Positions 13,841-19,783 of a stretch of 21,325 nt of DNA are shown here, one piece after another. The stretch covers positions 1-21,325 of the IMG/VR virus record IMGVR_UViG_3300044712_001997; one strand, written 5' to 3'. Positions within the stretch are counted from its first letter, which is position 1; each line of letters begins with the position of its first letter. Both the position numbers and the translations under genes were made by a program. The notes beneath the pieces were generated by a model. It was not told the origin of the DNA and did no database searches. It saw nothing but the letters and a program-made list of their open reading frames with translations. This stretch comes from a virus.

Positions 13841-15799
13841 ATGAAGATTAGAAATTTTAAAGATGAGAGATTCAAAGGCTGGTGCTCTCGCTCTATCCCG
13901 CTGAAATTTGAATCGATAGACGATAAAACCCGTTCTGTTGAATGCATCATGACAACTGAAGATCCCGCGATTGTTTTTGACTGGTGGGAATGGAAATACA
14001 TCCGCGAGATAATACTTATGAGAGGAGTGGAATTTGAAAGCGAGATTCCTTTCATCAATTCCCATAAGCGCGACGATATTGAAAATCTTCTCGGTACAAC
14101 TAAAGAGATCCGCACGGAAGGCGATCTGCTGATTGGAAGAAATTATTTCTCCGTGACAGCTGAAAAGGCCTGGACTCTTACCAAAGAAGGCCATCTTAAA
14201 AATTATTCCGTTGGTTACCAGACGTATGAAGAAGAATCTAACGTCTTGAAAACCGGGCAGGAGATAGATATTGACGGCCGCAAATTTATTAATAACTATT
14301 CTGATGGATTGGATCTTGTCATCCGTAAACGCGCCACGATGAAAGAAAATTCATCTGTAATACTTGGTGCGGATAAAAGAGCTAAAGCCCGTGCTGAGGG
14401 TGGCGTTTCTGTGGAAGATGAGGACCTGCAGGACGAACTGGAAAAAATGTTTGAAAAATTCGAACAGAAGCTGGATATAAAAATTAACTCAATCAAATCA
14501 CAAGGAGGTCCTAACATGGACGAACTCACAAAAAAAACTCCGGAGCAGCTTCGTGAAGAAGCTTGTATGGAAATCGAAAAATCAAAGTCGATGTTTGACG
14601 GCGCTTTCAAACACAAGGCCGACGAAGCGATTTTGAAATTAAAATCTGGCGCCGAGGTCAATATCGGTGAATTCTACAAATCCCTTTATGATGAAGTTCA
14701 GAGAAACGGCGGACACGCAAGTAAGCCGGTATCTCACATGGACTTCTCTAAATCCGAAAGCGAATCATATTCACCCAGCCGCGCGATCGGTAAAATTCTC
14801 CGTGGTGAAAAAAGAGACGGTCTGGAATTTGAAGTTTCAGATCAGATTTCAAAAGACAGCGGTCAGCCGGCAAGCGAAAAAGGTTTCTTCCTCGCCGCTA
14901 ACTTTCAGGCTAGAGCTCTGGATGCTCTCGCAAAGCGCGCTCATTCTATCGGCACGCCGGCCGAAGGCGGTTATTTTGAAACAGATGATTTCCGTCCCGA
15001 CATGTTGAAGGAAGTAGTCAGAAATCAGACGGTTCTCGGCGCTGCGGGTTCTACAATCGTTACCGGTCTGAACGGTCCGTTGGTTGTTCCTAAAATCGTT
15101 ACCAGCCTCACATCCTATACTCCTCTTGAAAACATTGCGGTTGATAAATCTTATATCGTTGTTGATACCGACGAAGTATCACCAAAAAGAATTTCAACTG
15201 CAACGGAACTCGGACGCGAACAATTCATTCGCACAAATAAAGGACTGGGTGGCCTGGACCAGATTCTTATCCGCGAATTGTATTCTACTCAGAATGTAAA
15301 ACTGGATTACGAAGGTATCAACGGTACAGGTTTAAGCGGCAGACCCACCGGTATTCTCAACATGAGCGGCATGAGCGCTCCTTCGATGAGCATTGTAAAC
15401 CTAAAGAAAATGGTAAACTTCATCCGTCTTGTTGCTAAAGCAAACGGATTAGTTCAGAATATGAAGTGGGTTAACAGCGTTGATGTCGAGAGCTTGTTAA
15501 GAATTGCGCCGGTAGATTCAAGCGGAATCGAAAAGCTGTTTGATTACAAAACAAGAACAATTCAGGGTTATCCTTCCATTTCCAGTAACCAGATTCCGGA
15601 TGCCGTTAACATATTCGGAAATTGGCCGGAATACTACACACTCTTATGGGGTGTTGAAGAGTTGATAGTTGCAGATCAGCCGCAGCATTTGAAATGGATG
15701 GTCGAGTTCTCGCTTCATCGTTTGGCAAACTTCTATCTCAGAAGTTCCGAATCGATTGCAATAGCGGACGATGCCCCGATCACTGATTGGGACGAATAA
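13841..15799 (+). CDS. prohead protease - scaffold - major capsid fusion protein
   Basis: The start is ATG 13841 after GGAG (13830-13833); an upstream TTG (13826) is less likely. The 652-residue product has an HK97-type S78-like prohead protease domain at about 1-165, with INSHKRDD (His75) and NYSVGY (Ser123) as the His/Ser catalytic pair. A coiled-coil scaffold-like part spans about 190-280, and an HK97-fold major capsid domain about 330-652 (AEGGYFETDDFRPDML, NGPLVVPKI, GTGLSGRPTGILN, and a C-terminal HRLANFYLRSSESIAIADD). Fusions of this kind are known in tailed phages. The polyprotein would assemble and be cut during maturation. The capsid half is also available from an internal start. 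Confidence 0.9.
   Translation: MKIRNFKDERFKGWCSRSIPLKFESIDDKTRSVECIMTTEDPAIVFDWWEWKYIREIILMRGVEFESEIPFINSHKRDDIENLLGTTKEIRTEGDLLIGRNYFSVTAEKAWTLTKEGHLKNYSVGYQTYEEESNVLKTGQEIDIDGRKFINNYSDGLDLVIRKRATMKENSSVILGADKRAKARAEGGVSVEDEDLQDELEKMFEKFEQKLDIKINSIKSQGGPNMDELTKKTPEQLREEACMEIEKSKSMFDGAFKHKADEAILKLKSGAEVNIGEFYKSLYDEVQRNGGHASKPVSHMDFSKSESESYSPSRAIGKILRGEKRDGLEFEVSDQISKDSGQPASEKGFFLAANFQARALDALAKRAHSIGTPAEGGYFETDDFRPDMLKEVVRNQTVLGAAGSTIVTGLNGPLVVPKIVTSLTSYTPLENIAVDKSYIVVDTDEVSPKRISTATELGREQFIRTNKGLGGLDQILIRELYSTQNVKLDYEGINGTGLSGRPTGILNMSGMSAPSMSIVNLKKMVNFIRLVAKANGLVQNMKWVNSVDVESLLRIAPVDSSGIEKLFDYKTRTIQGYPSISSNQIPDAVNIFGNWPEYYTLLWGVEELIVADQPQHLKWMVEFSLHRLANFYLRSSESIAIADDAPITDWDE
14502..14518 (+). 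promoter_or_regulatory. internal ribosome-binding site inside the fusion gene
   Basis: AAGGAGG (14502-14508) lies 7 bases before an in-frame ATG (14516-14518). It is among the best Shine-Dalgarno matches in the window, located exactly where the protease domain gives way to the scaffold/capsid part, and so is very unlikely to be chance. Lambda uses the same strategy in gene C/Nu3. Confidence 0.7.
14516..15799 (+). CDS. nested scaffold - major capsid protein (internal start product)
   Basis: In-frame translation from ATG 14516 would give a 427-residue protein, MDELTKKTPEQLREEACMEI onward, equal to residues 226-652 of the fusion. It holds a helical delta/scaffold-like segment (about residues 1-100) then the HK97-fold capsid domain. 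Capsid is needed in hundreds of copies per head while protease is needed in few, and the strong internal ribosome site would set that ratio. The long helical segment before the capsid core matches the size of the HK97 delta domain (about 100 residues) removed by the protease. The start is deduced from the ribosome site and the domain border. Confidence 0.65.
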   Translation: MDELTKKTPEQLREEACMEIEKSKSMFDGAFKHKADEAILKLKSGAEVNIGEFYKSLYDEVQRNGGHASKPVSHMDFSKSESESYSPSRAIGKILRGEKRDGLEFEVSDQISKDSGQPASEKGFFLAANFQARALDALAKRAHSIGTPAEGGYFETDDFRPDMLKEVVRNQTVLGAAGSTIVTGLNGPLVVPKIVTSLTSYTPLENIAVDKSYIVVDTDEVSPKRISTATELGREQFIRTNKGLGGLDQILIRELYSTQNVKLDYEGINGTGLSGRPTGILNMSGMSAPSMSIVNLKKMVNFIRLVAKANGLVQNMKWVNSVDVESLLRIAPVDSSGIEKLFDYKTRTIQGYPSISSNQIPDAVNIFGNWPEYYTLLWGVEELIVADQPQHLKWMVEFSLHRLANFYLRSSESIAIADDAPITDWDE

Positions 15800-15812
15800 T
15801 ATTATAACGCCC

Positions 15813-15839
15813 GGGCGGTGCGCAACCGCCCAAATTTTT
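15813..15839 (+). terminator. intrinsic terminator after the capsid gene
   Basis: GGGCGGT (15813-15819) pairs perfectly with ACCGCCC (15825-15831), loop GCGCA, followed by AAATTTTT ending at 15839. It lies just after the capsid stop (15797-15799). Leaky termination here would keep capsid mRNA above that of tail genes, a common phage arrangement. Confidence 0.8.
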
Positions 15840-15867
15840 ATTAACTAACTAAAGAGAGCATTAGAAA

Positions 15868-16170
15868 ATGGAAAAGCCAAGAATCACCCAGTGGAACCAG
15901 GATAAAATTAACGAAGAAGAAGAATTCCTGGTCTTTAAGCCTTGCAGAATTGCCACTGCGGGCAAGCCTGCCAGAGCGTTCAAAAAGGGAGAAACCGTTT
16001 CTCTCAAAGGCGGCGTTAAAAAGGATCTCTATTTTCAGAATAAAATCCTGTATCCGAAAGATTTTGAAGCCGTTGTTAAGTACGAAGCTGAACAGAAGGA
16101 AAAATTTCAGATGGAAGCATCCGCCACTGTTTCTGAAAAATCATTAAATGGGAAGGGAAAAGGCAAATAA
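15868..16170 (+). CDS. hypothetical head-region protein (100 aa)
   Basis: A 100-residue protein of basic character with a central small beta domain (FLVFKPCRIATAGKPARAFKKG, ETVSLKGGVKKDLYFQNKIL) and a charged helical C-terminus ending in KGKGK. It is not recognised as a family. The position between capsid and head-completion genes is where lambdoid phages place decoration or head-stabilising proteins (gpD/FI) or small connectors, but none of those motifs is visible. The weak ribosome site (AAAGAGAG) is about 10 bases before ATG 15868. Confidence 0.55.
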   Translation: MEKPRITQWNQDKINEEEEFLVFKPCRIATAGKPARAFKKGETVSLKGGVKKDLYFQNKILYPKDFEAVVKYEAEQKEKFQMEASATVSEKSLNGKGKGK

Positions 16171-16216
16171 GTTTTTGAAGTAAATCAGTTCAATAAATAA
16201 AATAGGAGAAACACAC

Positions 16217-16711
16217 TTGAAGAAAATTAAATTCATCTCGATTCTGGTTACTCTGCTAATGGGACTGGTTATGCCAGCCATAGCGCAGACAACCACAGAT
16301 AATCTTAATGGTTACGCGCGGGAAAACGGCATTGTTCTCAGATGGAATTCGATCACCATCGATTCAGCCGAAGTCATTTATTCACAATCGTTAGATCTTA
16401 CTAACTATGATAATTATGCCTGGACAACTGACGGCGTTTACATAGGAGGTAAAGCTACAACTGCCAGCGGCAATCCAAAGCTTTTACTGGATTATTATGT
16501 CTGCTATGGCGATCCGACTGTCAATGCTAACTGGATTCTGGGCAATGATTCTCTCATGACATGTAACGCAACAACTGTATTCGGCGCCAGCACGTTACGA
16601 TTTACAGTTAAGGCGCCTTACATAAAATTTAAACTTGCGAATTTAGCCACCGGTGTAAAGGTCACTGATTTGGATCTTGGAATTTATTTCATCAAGCGGG
16701 ACGAAAACTAG
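16217..16711 (+). CDS. signal-peptide-bearing protein in the head operon
   Basis: A 164-residue protein started at TTG 16217, 8 bases after AGGAG (16204-16208). Residues 1-23 are a textbook Sec signal peptide: MKKIKF, then hydrophobic ISILVTLLMGLVMPAIA, with cleavage probably after AIA23 before Gln24. The mature part is beta-rich, with repeated Thr/Tyr/Asn (LTNYDNYAWT, LLLDYYVCYGD, FTVKAPYIKFKLANL) as in phage decoration or adhesion beta-sandwich domains; two cysteines (C87-ish, C105-ish) could form a disulfide in the periplasm. The stop overlaps the next start (TAGTG), so it is co-translated with a head-tail joining gene. An exported product among virion genes is unexpected; a virion protein would stay in the cytoplasm. 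Function unknown. Confidence 0.7.
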   Translation: MKKIKFISILVTLLMGLVMPAIAQTTTDNLNGYARENGIVLRWNSITIDSAEVIYSQSLDLTNYDNYAWTTDGVYIGGKATTASGNPKLLLDYYVCYGDPTVNANWILGNDSLMTCNATTVFGASTLRFTVKAPYIKFKLANLATGVKVTDLDLGIYFIKRDEN

Positions 16712-17016
16712 TGATCCAGGAAGTATCCATATTCCTTAATACAAATGATTTCGCGGAACCGTTCACCGTTACACCGGTGGGCGGTGTCGCTAAAGTCATT
16801 AATGGGATCTGGCGTACCGAGGGCTCTCCCTCTACCAACGGCGATATTACAGTAATAAACGACAGCCCCACTGTGGAATTTGCTACCGCGGACTGCCTCA
16901 CGCTCGTTAAAAAAAGTACCGTCGTAAGAGGTGGAGTTACTTACTACGTATTAGATCCCGGTGTGGATGTGGATGGATTCACAGTTAAAACATTAAGCAA
17001 AGATATACCAGCATAA
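16711..17016 (+). CDS. FII-like head-tail joining protein
   Basis: A 101-residue protein started at GTG 16711 that overlaps the previous stop by one base. The beginning, IFLNTNDFAEPFTVTPVGGVAK, resembles the head-tail attachment family related to lambda FII (a conserved FA-PFT/V element near the N-terminus followed by a small beta barrel), and GGVTYYVLDPGVDVDGFTV fits the second half. These proteins form the ring between connector and tail tube. The next gene encodes a tail-terminator-like protein, matching lambda order once Z is skipped. Confidence 0.6.
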   Translation: MIQEVSIFLNTNDFAEPFTVTPVGGVAKVINGIWRTEGSPSTNGDITVINDSPTVEFATADCLTLVKKSTVVRGGVTYYVLDPGVDVDGFTVKTLSKDIPA

Positions 17017-17017
17017 C

Positions 17018-17057
17018 CTCGGCTCCGCCCGGGATCACACTGAGCGAAGACGAAGTG
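17018..17057 (+). repeat. REP-like intergenic palindrome, copy 1
   Basis: CTCGGCTCCGCC (17018-17029) followed by CACACTGAGCG-AAGA-CGAAGTG (17036-17057). It resembles a palindromic intergenic element that I remember from several Bacteroidota and Ignavibacteria genomes, of the type CACTGAGCG..GTCGAAGTG. This is from memory, not from a search. A second, inverted and interrupted copy lies at 18917-18954. Confidence 0.35.
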
Positions 17058-17072
17058 AGACGGAATTAAAGA

Positions 17073-17528
17073 ATGGCACTACCGACATTACATGATAACC
17101 TGATAATCACCGCTATTAAAACGGCCTTTGAAACTCTCAAGACCGCTCAGGCAGCTACTTATCATATCACCGCTAAATCCGTGTTCGATACTAATGCTGC
17201 TACCATAGTAGATACAGAACGGCCGGCTTACAATATAAGCGAAGGGGATGAAGAATTTTTGCAGGAAGACGCGTCCAGCACAGTGCATGATAATAAAATC
17301 CAGGTGTATATCGATCTCATCGCGGATACGGTCCTGGAGCTGCGCAAGATGAAAGCGGACGCTATGAAAGTCATCAAGGCAAATTTACAATGGGGTTACA
17401 GCAGCTGGATCTTAACAACATATTACGTTACCACTCTGAGAAATGTTGTGGACCACCAGGGGAATTTAATAGCAGACCGAAGAATAATAATTGAAGTGCA
17501 GTATAGAAAAACAGCATGGAGCGATTAA
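17073..17528 (+). CDS. tail terminator-like protein (lambda gpU-type position)
   Basis: A 151-residue protein starting MALPTLHDNLIITAIKTAFE. An N-terminal helix is followed by beta strands; NKIQVYIDLIADTVLELRKMKADAMK and a C-terminal VDHQGNLIADRRIIIEVQYR are the pattern of phage tail-completion/terminator proteins (long helix carrying KMKADAM, then strand R-IIEVQYRT). The gene lies after the FII-like joiner and before the tail tube gene, as gpU does. The terminator caps the tail tube at the correct length and binds the head-tail connector. Assigned by order and general pattern. Confidence 0.55.
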   Translation: MALPTLHDNLIITAIKTAFETLKTAQAATYHITAKSVFDTNAATIVDTERPAYNISEGDEEFLQEDASSTVHDNKIQVYIDLIADTVLELRKMKADAMKVIKANLQWGYSSWILTTYYVTTLRNVVDHQGNLIADRRIIIEVQYRKTAWSD

Positions 17529-17711
17529 ATGGGAAAGAATTTAAAACTCGATCAAATCCGCCCGGATCTGGAGATTGGCGTACAGATGCCCGGCGCGTTT
17601 GTAATAAGAGACGGCAAAGCGGTTCCGGATCTTAATGATTCCGCGATGGCAAAAAGAGAAGAGCTGAAAAAAGAAAACCAGAAGCCGGTGCAGGATGAAG
17701 GGAATAAATAA
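17529..17711 (+). CDS. hypothetical protein (60 aa)
   Basis: A 60-residue protein: MGKNLKLDQIRPDLEIGVQM, then PGAFVIRDGKAVPDLNDSAM, then a charged lysine/glutamate tail. It starts directly after the tail-terminator stop (no gap) and its 3' end overlaps the next gene by 17 bases. The PGAFVIRDGKAVPDLND stretch may be a small strand-turn. No family recognised; a small tail-region accessory. Confidence 0.55.
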   Translation: MGKNLKLDQIRPDLEIGVQMPGAFVIRDGKAVPDLNDSAMAKREELKKENQKPVQDEGNK

Positions 17712-17946
17712 AATACTTGCTGAATATAGCAATCAGTCTCTTTCAGTAATCACCGGCATTCCGGTGGAGCATATTAAAATGTTCCGCAAAAATGATATTG
17801 ATCATTATGCTATCAGGACAGATTCAACTGGCCGTGGCATTCCAACACGCGGAGTGATGGAAAAAATAATTGTTGAAAAAGTAAACGACAATGAACTGGT
17901 AACAAAGAGAAGCAAAAATTCAATTACTCCGGTCCTTAGCACATAA
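17695..17946 (+). CDS. hypothetical protein (83 aa)
   Basis: An 83-residue protein starting at ATG 17695 inside the end of the previous gene: MKGINKILAEYSNQSLSVIT, then GIPVEHIKMFRKNDIDHYAI and a basic C-terminus (KRSKNSITPVLST). It has no recognisable motif. Genes of this size between tail terminator and tail tube occur in many siphophages without known roles. It ends 16 bases before the tail tube gene. Confidence 0.55.
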   Translation: MKGINKILAEYSNQSLSVITGIPVEHIKMFRKNDIDHYAIRTDSTGRGIPTRGVMEKIIVEKVNDNELVTKRSKNSITPVLST

Positions 17947-17962
17947 TAGAAGGAATAGATAA

Positions 17963-18916
17963 ATGGAAAAAGTAAAATCAGCAGTCTTCGTAAAAATTGA
18001 GACCGTTTACGGAACAGATCCTACACCGGTTGAGGGAACGGACGCAATTGAATGCTTCGGCCAGCCGTCATTTGAATCGGTGACCGAGGCAAAGCCAAAC
18101 CTTATTCCCATCTCCACATTCGGAGAGCTGGCGCCGCTTATTGTAGGCAAGGCATATAAACTTAGCGGCATAAAAGTACCTCTGAAAGGAAGCGGTACAG
18201 CGGGCACGCCTCCGCGCATTGGTCCTCTCCTCAGGGCCATGGGTTTCTCGCAGACAGTTGATGGAATAATTAAAGTTACTTACGCTTTGCACTCAATATT
18301 CGAAGGCGAAAGCGTTACACTTTATTTCTGGTACGGTGGAACAAAACATATTCTTACCGGTTGTGTTGGTACCGGAAAGCTCGCGCTTGCAGCTGGAGAA
18401 GAGATGTTTCTGGAATGCGATATGACAGGCATATACGGCGGGGCCATTGCGGATGTTACATTCCCCTCACCGACCTTTGAAACCACAGCGCGGCAGATCT
18501 GGGATAACGCTCTTTTCAAGTTCACCCCGGCAGCTGGCAGCGATCTCGGTCTCATCATCAGCAAGTTCGATTTTGATCTGGGAGCCGAATTTAATCCGCG
18601 GCCGGATCCAAACGGCGCCTATGGAATTAACCGTTATTACATCAGCGATCGGAAACCTAAAGTAGGTCTCGATCCGGAAAAGGTAGCGCTCTCAACATTG
18701 AATCCGTACTCGCTGCATGAAGCTCAGACAGCCATTGCCATCGAAACCAAACCGGCAGGTACAGCCGGCAACCTGGTAGAGATTACAGTGGGAGGTGTTA
18801 CTCTCGACGCGCCGAAAGCGGGCAGCAGAAACAACGTAGCCACATGGGAACTCAGCGGCCAGTGCCGTCCGACCATTGCAGCCGGCAATTCTGAAATTGC
18901 AATAGTATTTAAATAA
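17963..18916 (+). CDS. major tail tube protein
   Basis: A 317-residue protein started at ATG 17963 behind AGAAGGA (17949-17955). It opens VFVKIETVYGTDPTPVEGTDAIE, a hallmark opening of siphophage tail tube proteins (K.E..YGTDPTP...DA), then GLEAPLIVG..YKLSG.KVPLKG-type strands, FEGESVTLYFWYGG, a DMTGIYGG turn and a long beta-rich C-terminus. At 317 residues it is somewhat larger than lambda gpV (246), with an apparent Ig-like C-terminal part (AGNLVEITVGGVTLDAPKAG). It forms stacked hexamer rings of the tail tube. G/GT and tape-measure genes follow, as in lambda. Confidence 0.8.
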   Translation: MEKVKSAVFVKIETVYGTDPTPVEGTDAIECFGQPSFESVTEAKPNLIPISTFGELAPLIVGKAYKLSGIKVPLKGSGTAGTPPRIGPLLRAMGFSQTVDGIIKVTYALHSIFEGESVTLYFWYGGTKHILTGCVGTGKLALAAGEEMFLECDMTGIYGGAIADVTFPSPTFETTARQIWDNALFKFTPAAGSDLGLIISKFDFDLGAEFNPRPDPNGAYGINRYYISDRKPKVGLDPEKVALSTLNPYSLHEAQTAIAIETKPAGTAGNLVEITVGGVTLDAPKAGSRNNVATWELSGQCRPTIAAGNSEIAIVFK

Positions 18917-18954
18917 CACTTCGACTCGGCCGGCTTTTGCCGGCCGGCTCAGTG
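18917..18954 (+). repeat. REP-like palindrome, copy 2, interrupted by a GC hairpin
   Basis: CACTTCGACTC (18917-18927) and GCTCAGTG (18947-18954) match the two halves, in opposite orientation, of the element at 17036-17057. Between them sits a perfect hairpin CGGCCGGC-TTTT-GCCGGCCG (18927-18946). No T-run follows, so it is not a normal terminator. Confidence 0.35.
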
Positions 18955-18971
18955 CTCAGGGAAAAGAGAAA

Positions 18972-19016
18972 ATGAAACACAATAAAATATTACTTAACCA
19001 CTCGGCTCCTAGGTGA
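18972..19016 (+). CDS. possible 14-residue leader peptide
   Basis: ATG 18972 to TGA 19014-19016 encodes MKHNKILLNHSAPR, with purine-rich GGGAAAAGAGAA just before. Its 3' end overlaps CGGCTC (19003-19008), one arm of two competing hairpins. A leader peptide with attenuation is possible, but so short an ORF can occur by chance. Confidence 0.25.
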   Translation: MKHNKILLNHSAPR

Positions 19017-19059
19017 GCAAAGAGCCGCATGGGCGTTCTAACCCTTCGCCCGGCGGCTC
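19003..19059 (+). other. competing hairpins upstream of the G-like gene
   Basis: GAGCCGC (19022-19028) pairs with GCGGCTC (19053-19059), and GGGCG (19031-19035) with CGCCC (19047-19051), giving one long stem. GAGCCG can instead pair with CGGCTC (19003-19008) at the end of the possible leader peptide. The two folds are mutually exclusive. There is no clear T-run after either stem. The G-like gene starts 41 bases downstream. Confidence 0.4.
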
Positions 19060-19100
19060 GGATTTATAAAGGGTAAAAAAAAGTAGAAGGGAAATAGAAC

Positions 19101-19523
19101 ATGGCACTTGAATTAGATATTTGCGACAATAATGAAATAACCATCTATCATGTTGCGAGCGGCAGTAAGATAAAATTTTTCTACACCAATCCGGATACTG
19201 ATGTTCACATTCAATATAAATCCGCAATTCTTCATGCTTCCGCAAAGGGCAAAAGCATAGAAGACGTTCAAAAAATCCAGATCGAATTTGGTTTAAAACT
19301 CATCAAGGGTATCCGCAAAGGAGATTTTATTCTTAATAAGAAACAGATCTCTTCAGATCCCGCGGATCCGGATTATCTGGCAGACTGGAAAGAAGTTATA
19401 AAAAGAGTTGCAGGAAATATCATCATAAAATTTGTTGAACAAATACTGGATTCTTCCTGCTATGCTATAAAGGATGAGGCCGCGAATGCTGATTTTTTCG
19501 CCGGCAGTACGAATCCTTCTTAG
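19101..19523 (+). CDS. tail assembly chaperone, short form (lambda gpG-like)
   Basis: A 140-residue protein starting MALELDICDNNEITIYHVAS, with AGAAGGG before ATG 19101. It sits between the tail tube and tape-measure genes, the fixed position of lambda gpG, whose length is the same. Residues 30-120 are helical (SIEDVQKIQIEFGLKLIKGI, YLADWKEVIKRVAGNIIIKF). gpG-type proteins coat the tape measure during tail assembly and are absent from the virion. The last codons contain the slippery site, so a fraction of ribosomes should shift to make the long form. Assignment rests on position, length and the frameshift site, not on a clear sequence match. Confidence 0.75.
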   Translation: MALELDICDNNEITIYHVASGSKIKFFYTNPDTDVHIQYKSAILHASAKGKSIEDVQKIQIEFGLKLIKGIRKGDFILNKKQISSDPADPDYLADWKEVIKRVAGNIIIKFVEQILDSSCYAIKDEAANADFFAGSTNPS

Positions 19524-19780
19524 CGCAGTTTCCGCCGGAGAGCTGGCAGGAATGCCTTAAGCGGCACGGTGGAAGCGAGAGAGAAGCGAGGGCGGTTTTT
19601 GATTCTTATGAATTGAAAAAGTATGAACCGGATGCGCGATTTGAATTTACTTATTGGATTAACGAATTGCTGAATAGCGGGATTACACTCAACAAAAATG
19701 ATTTGACAATCGAACAATGGTTCTATTTATCACGGTTCAAGGAAGCACTTTTAATGATTCACGCAAAACCAAAAGTATAA
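19101..19780 (+). CDS. tail assembly chaperone, frameshift long form (gpGT-like)
   Basis: Reads 19101-19499 in the first frame and then continues at 19499 in the -1 frame to TAA 19778-19780, for 226 residues. The T-like extension is about 93 residues: RRQYESFLAQFPPESWQECL, then RHGGSEREARAVFDSYELKK, FEFTYWINELLNSG, LTIEQWFYLSRFKEALLMI. It has no usable start codon, and it carries the helical-rich, Trp/Phe-containing character of lambda gpT. It ends three bases before the tape-measure ATG (19784). In lambda the T part binds the tail tube protein while G binds the tape measure. Confidence 0.7.
19493..19499 (+). promoter_or_regulatory. -1 ribosomal frameshift slippery heptamer
   Basis: T-TTT-TTC is in the correct register: the zero-frame codons are GAT TTT TTC, so both tRNAs can slip back one base. 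The downstream frame opens at 19493, immediately after an in-frame stop (19490-19492), and runs to 19780. Possible stimulators are GCCGGC (19500-19505) with GCTGGC (19542-19547, one G-U) and a GGCA-GGAA-TGCC hairpin further on. Confidence 0.75.
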
Positions 19781-19783
19781 CCA

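Noticed and set aside
18927-18946. Intrinsic terminator after the tail tube gene
   Set aside because: The GC stem with TTTT loop is perfect, but no T-run follows the 3' arm.
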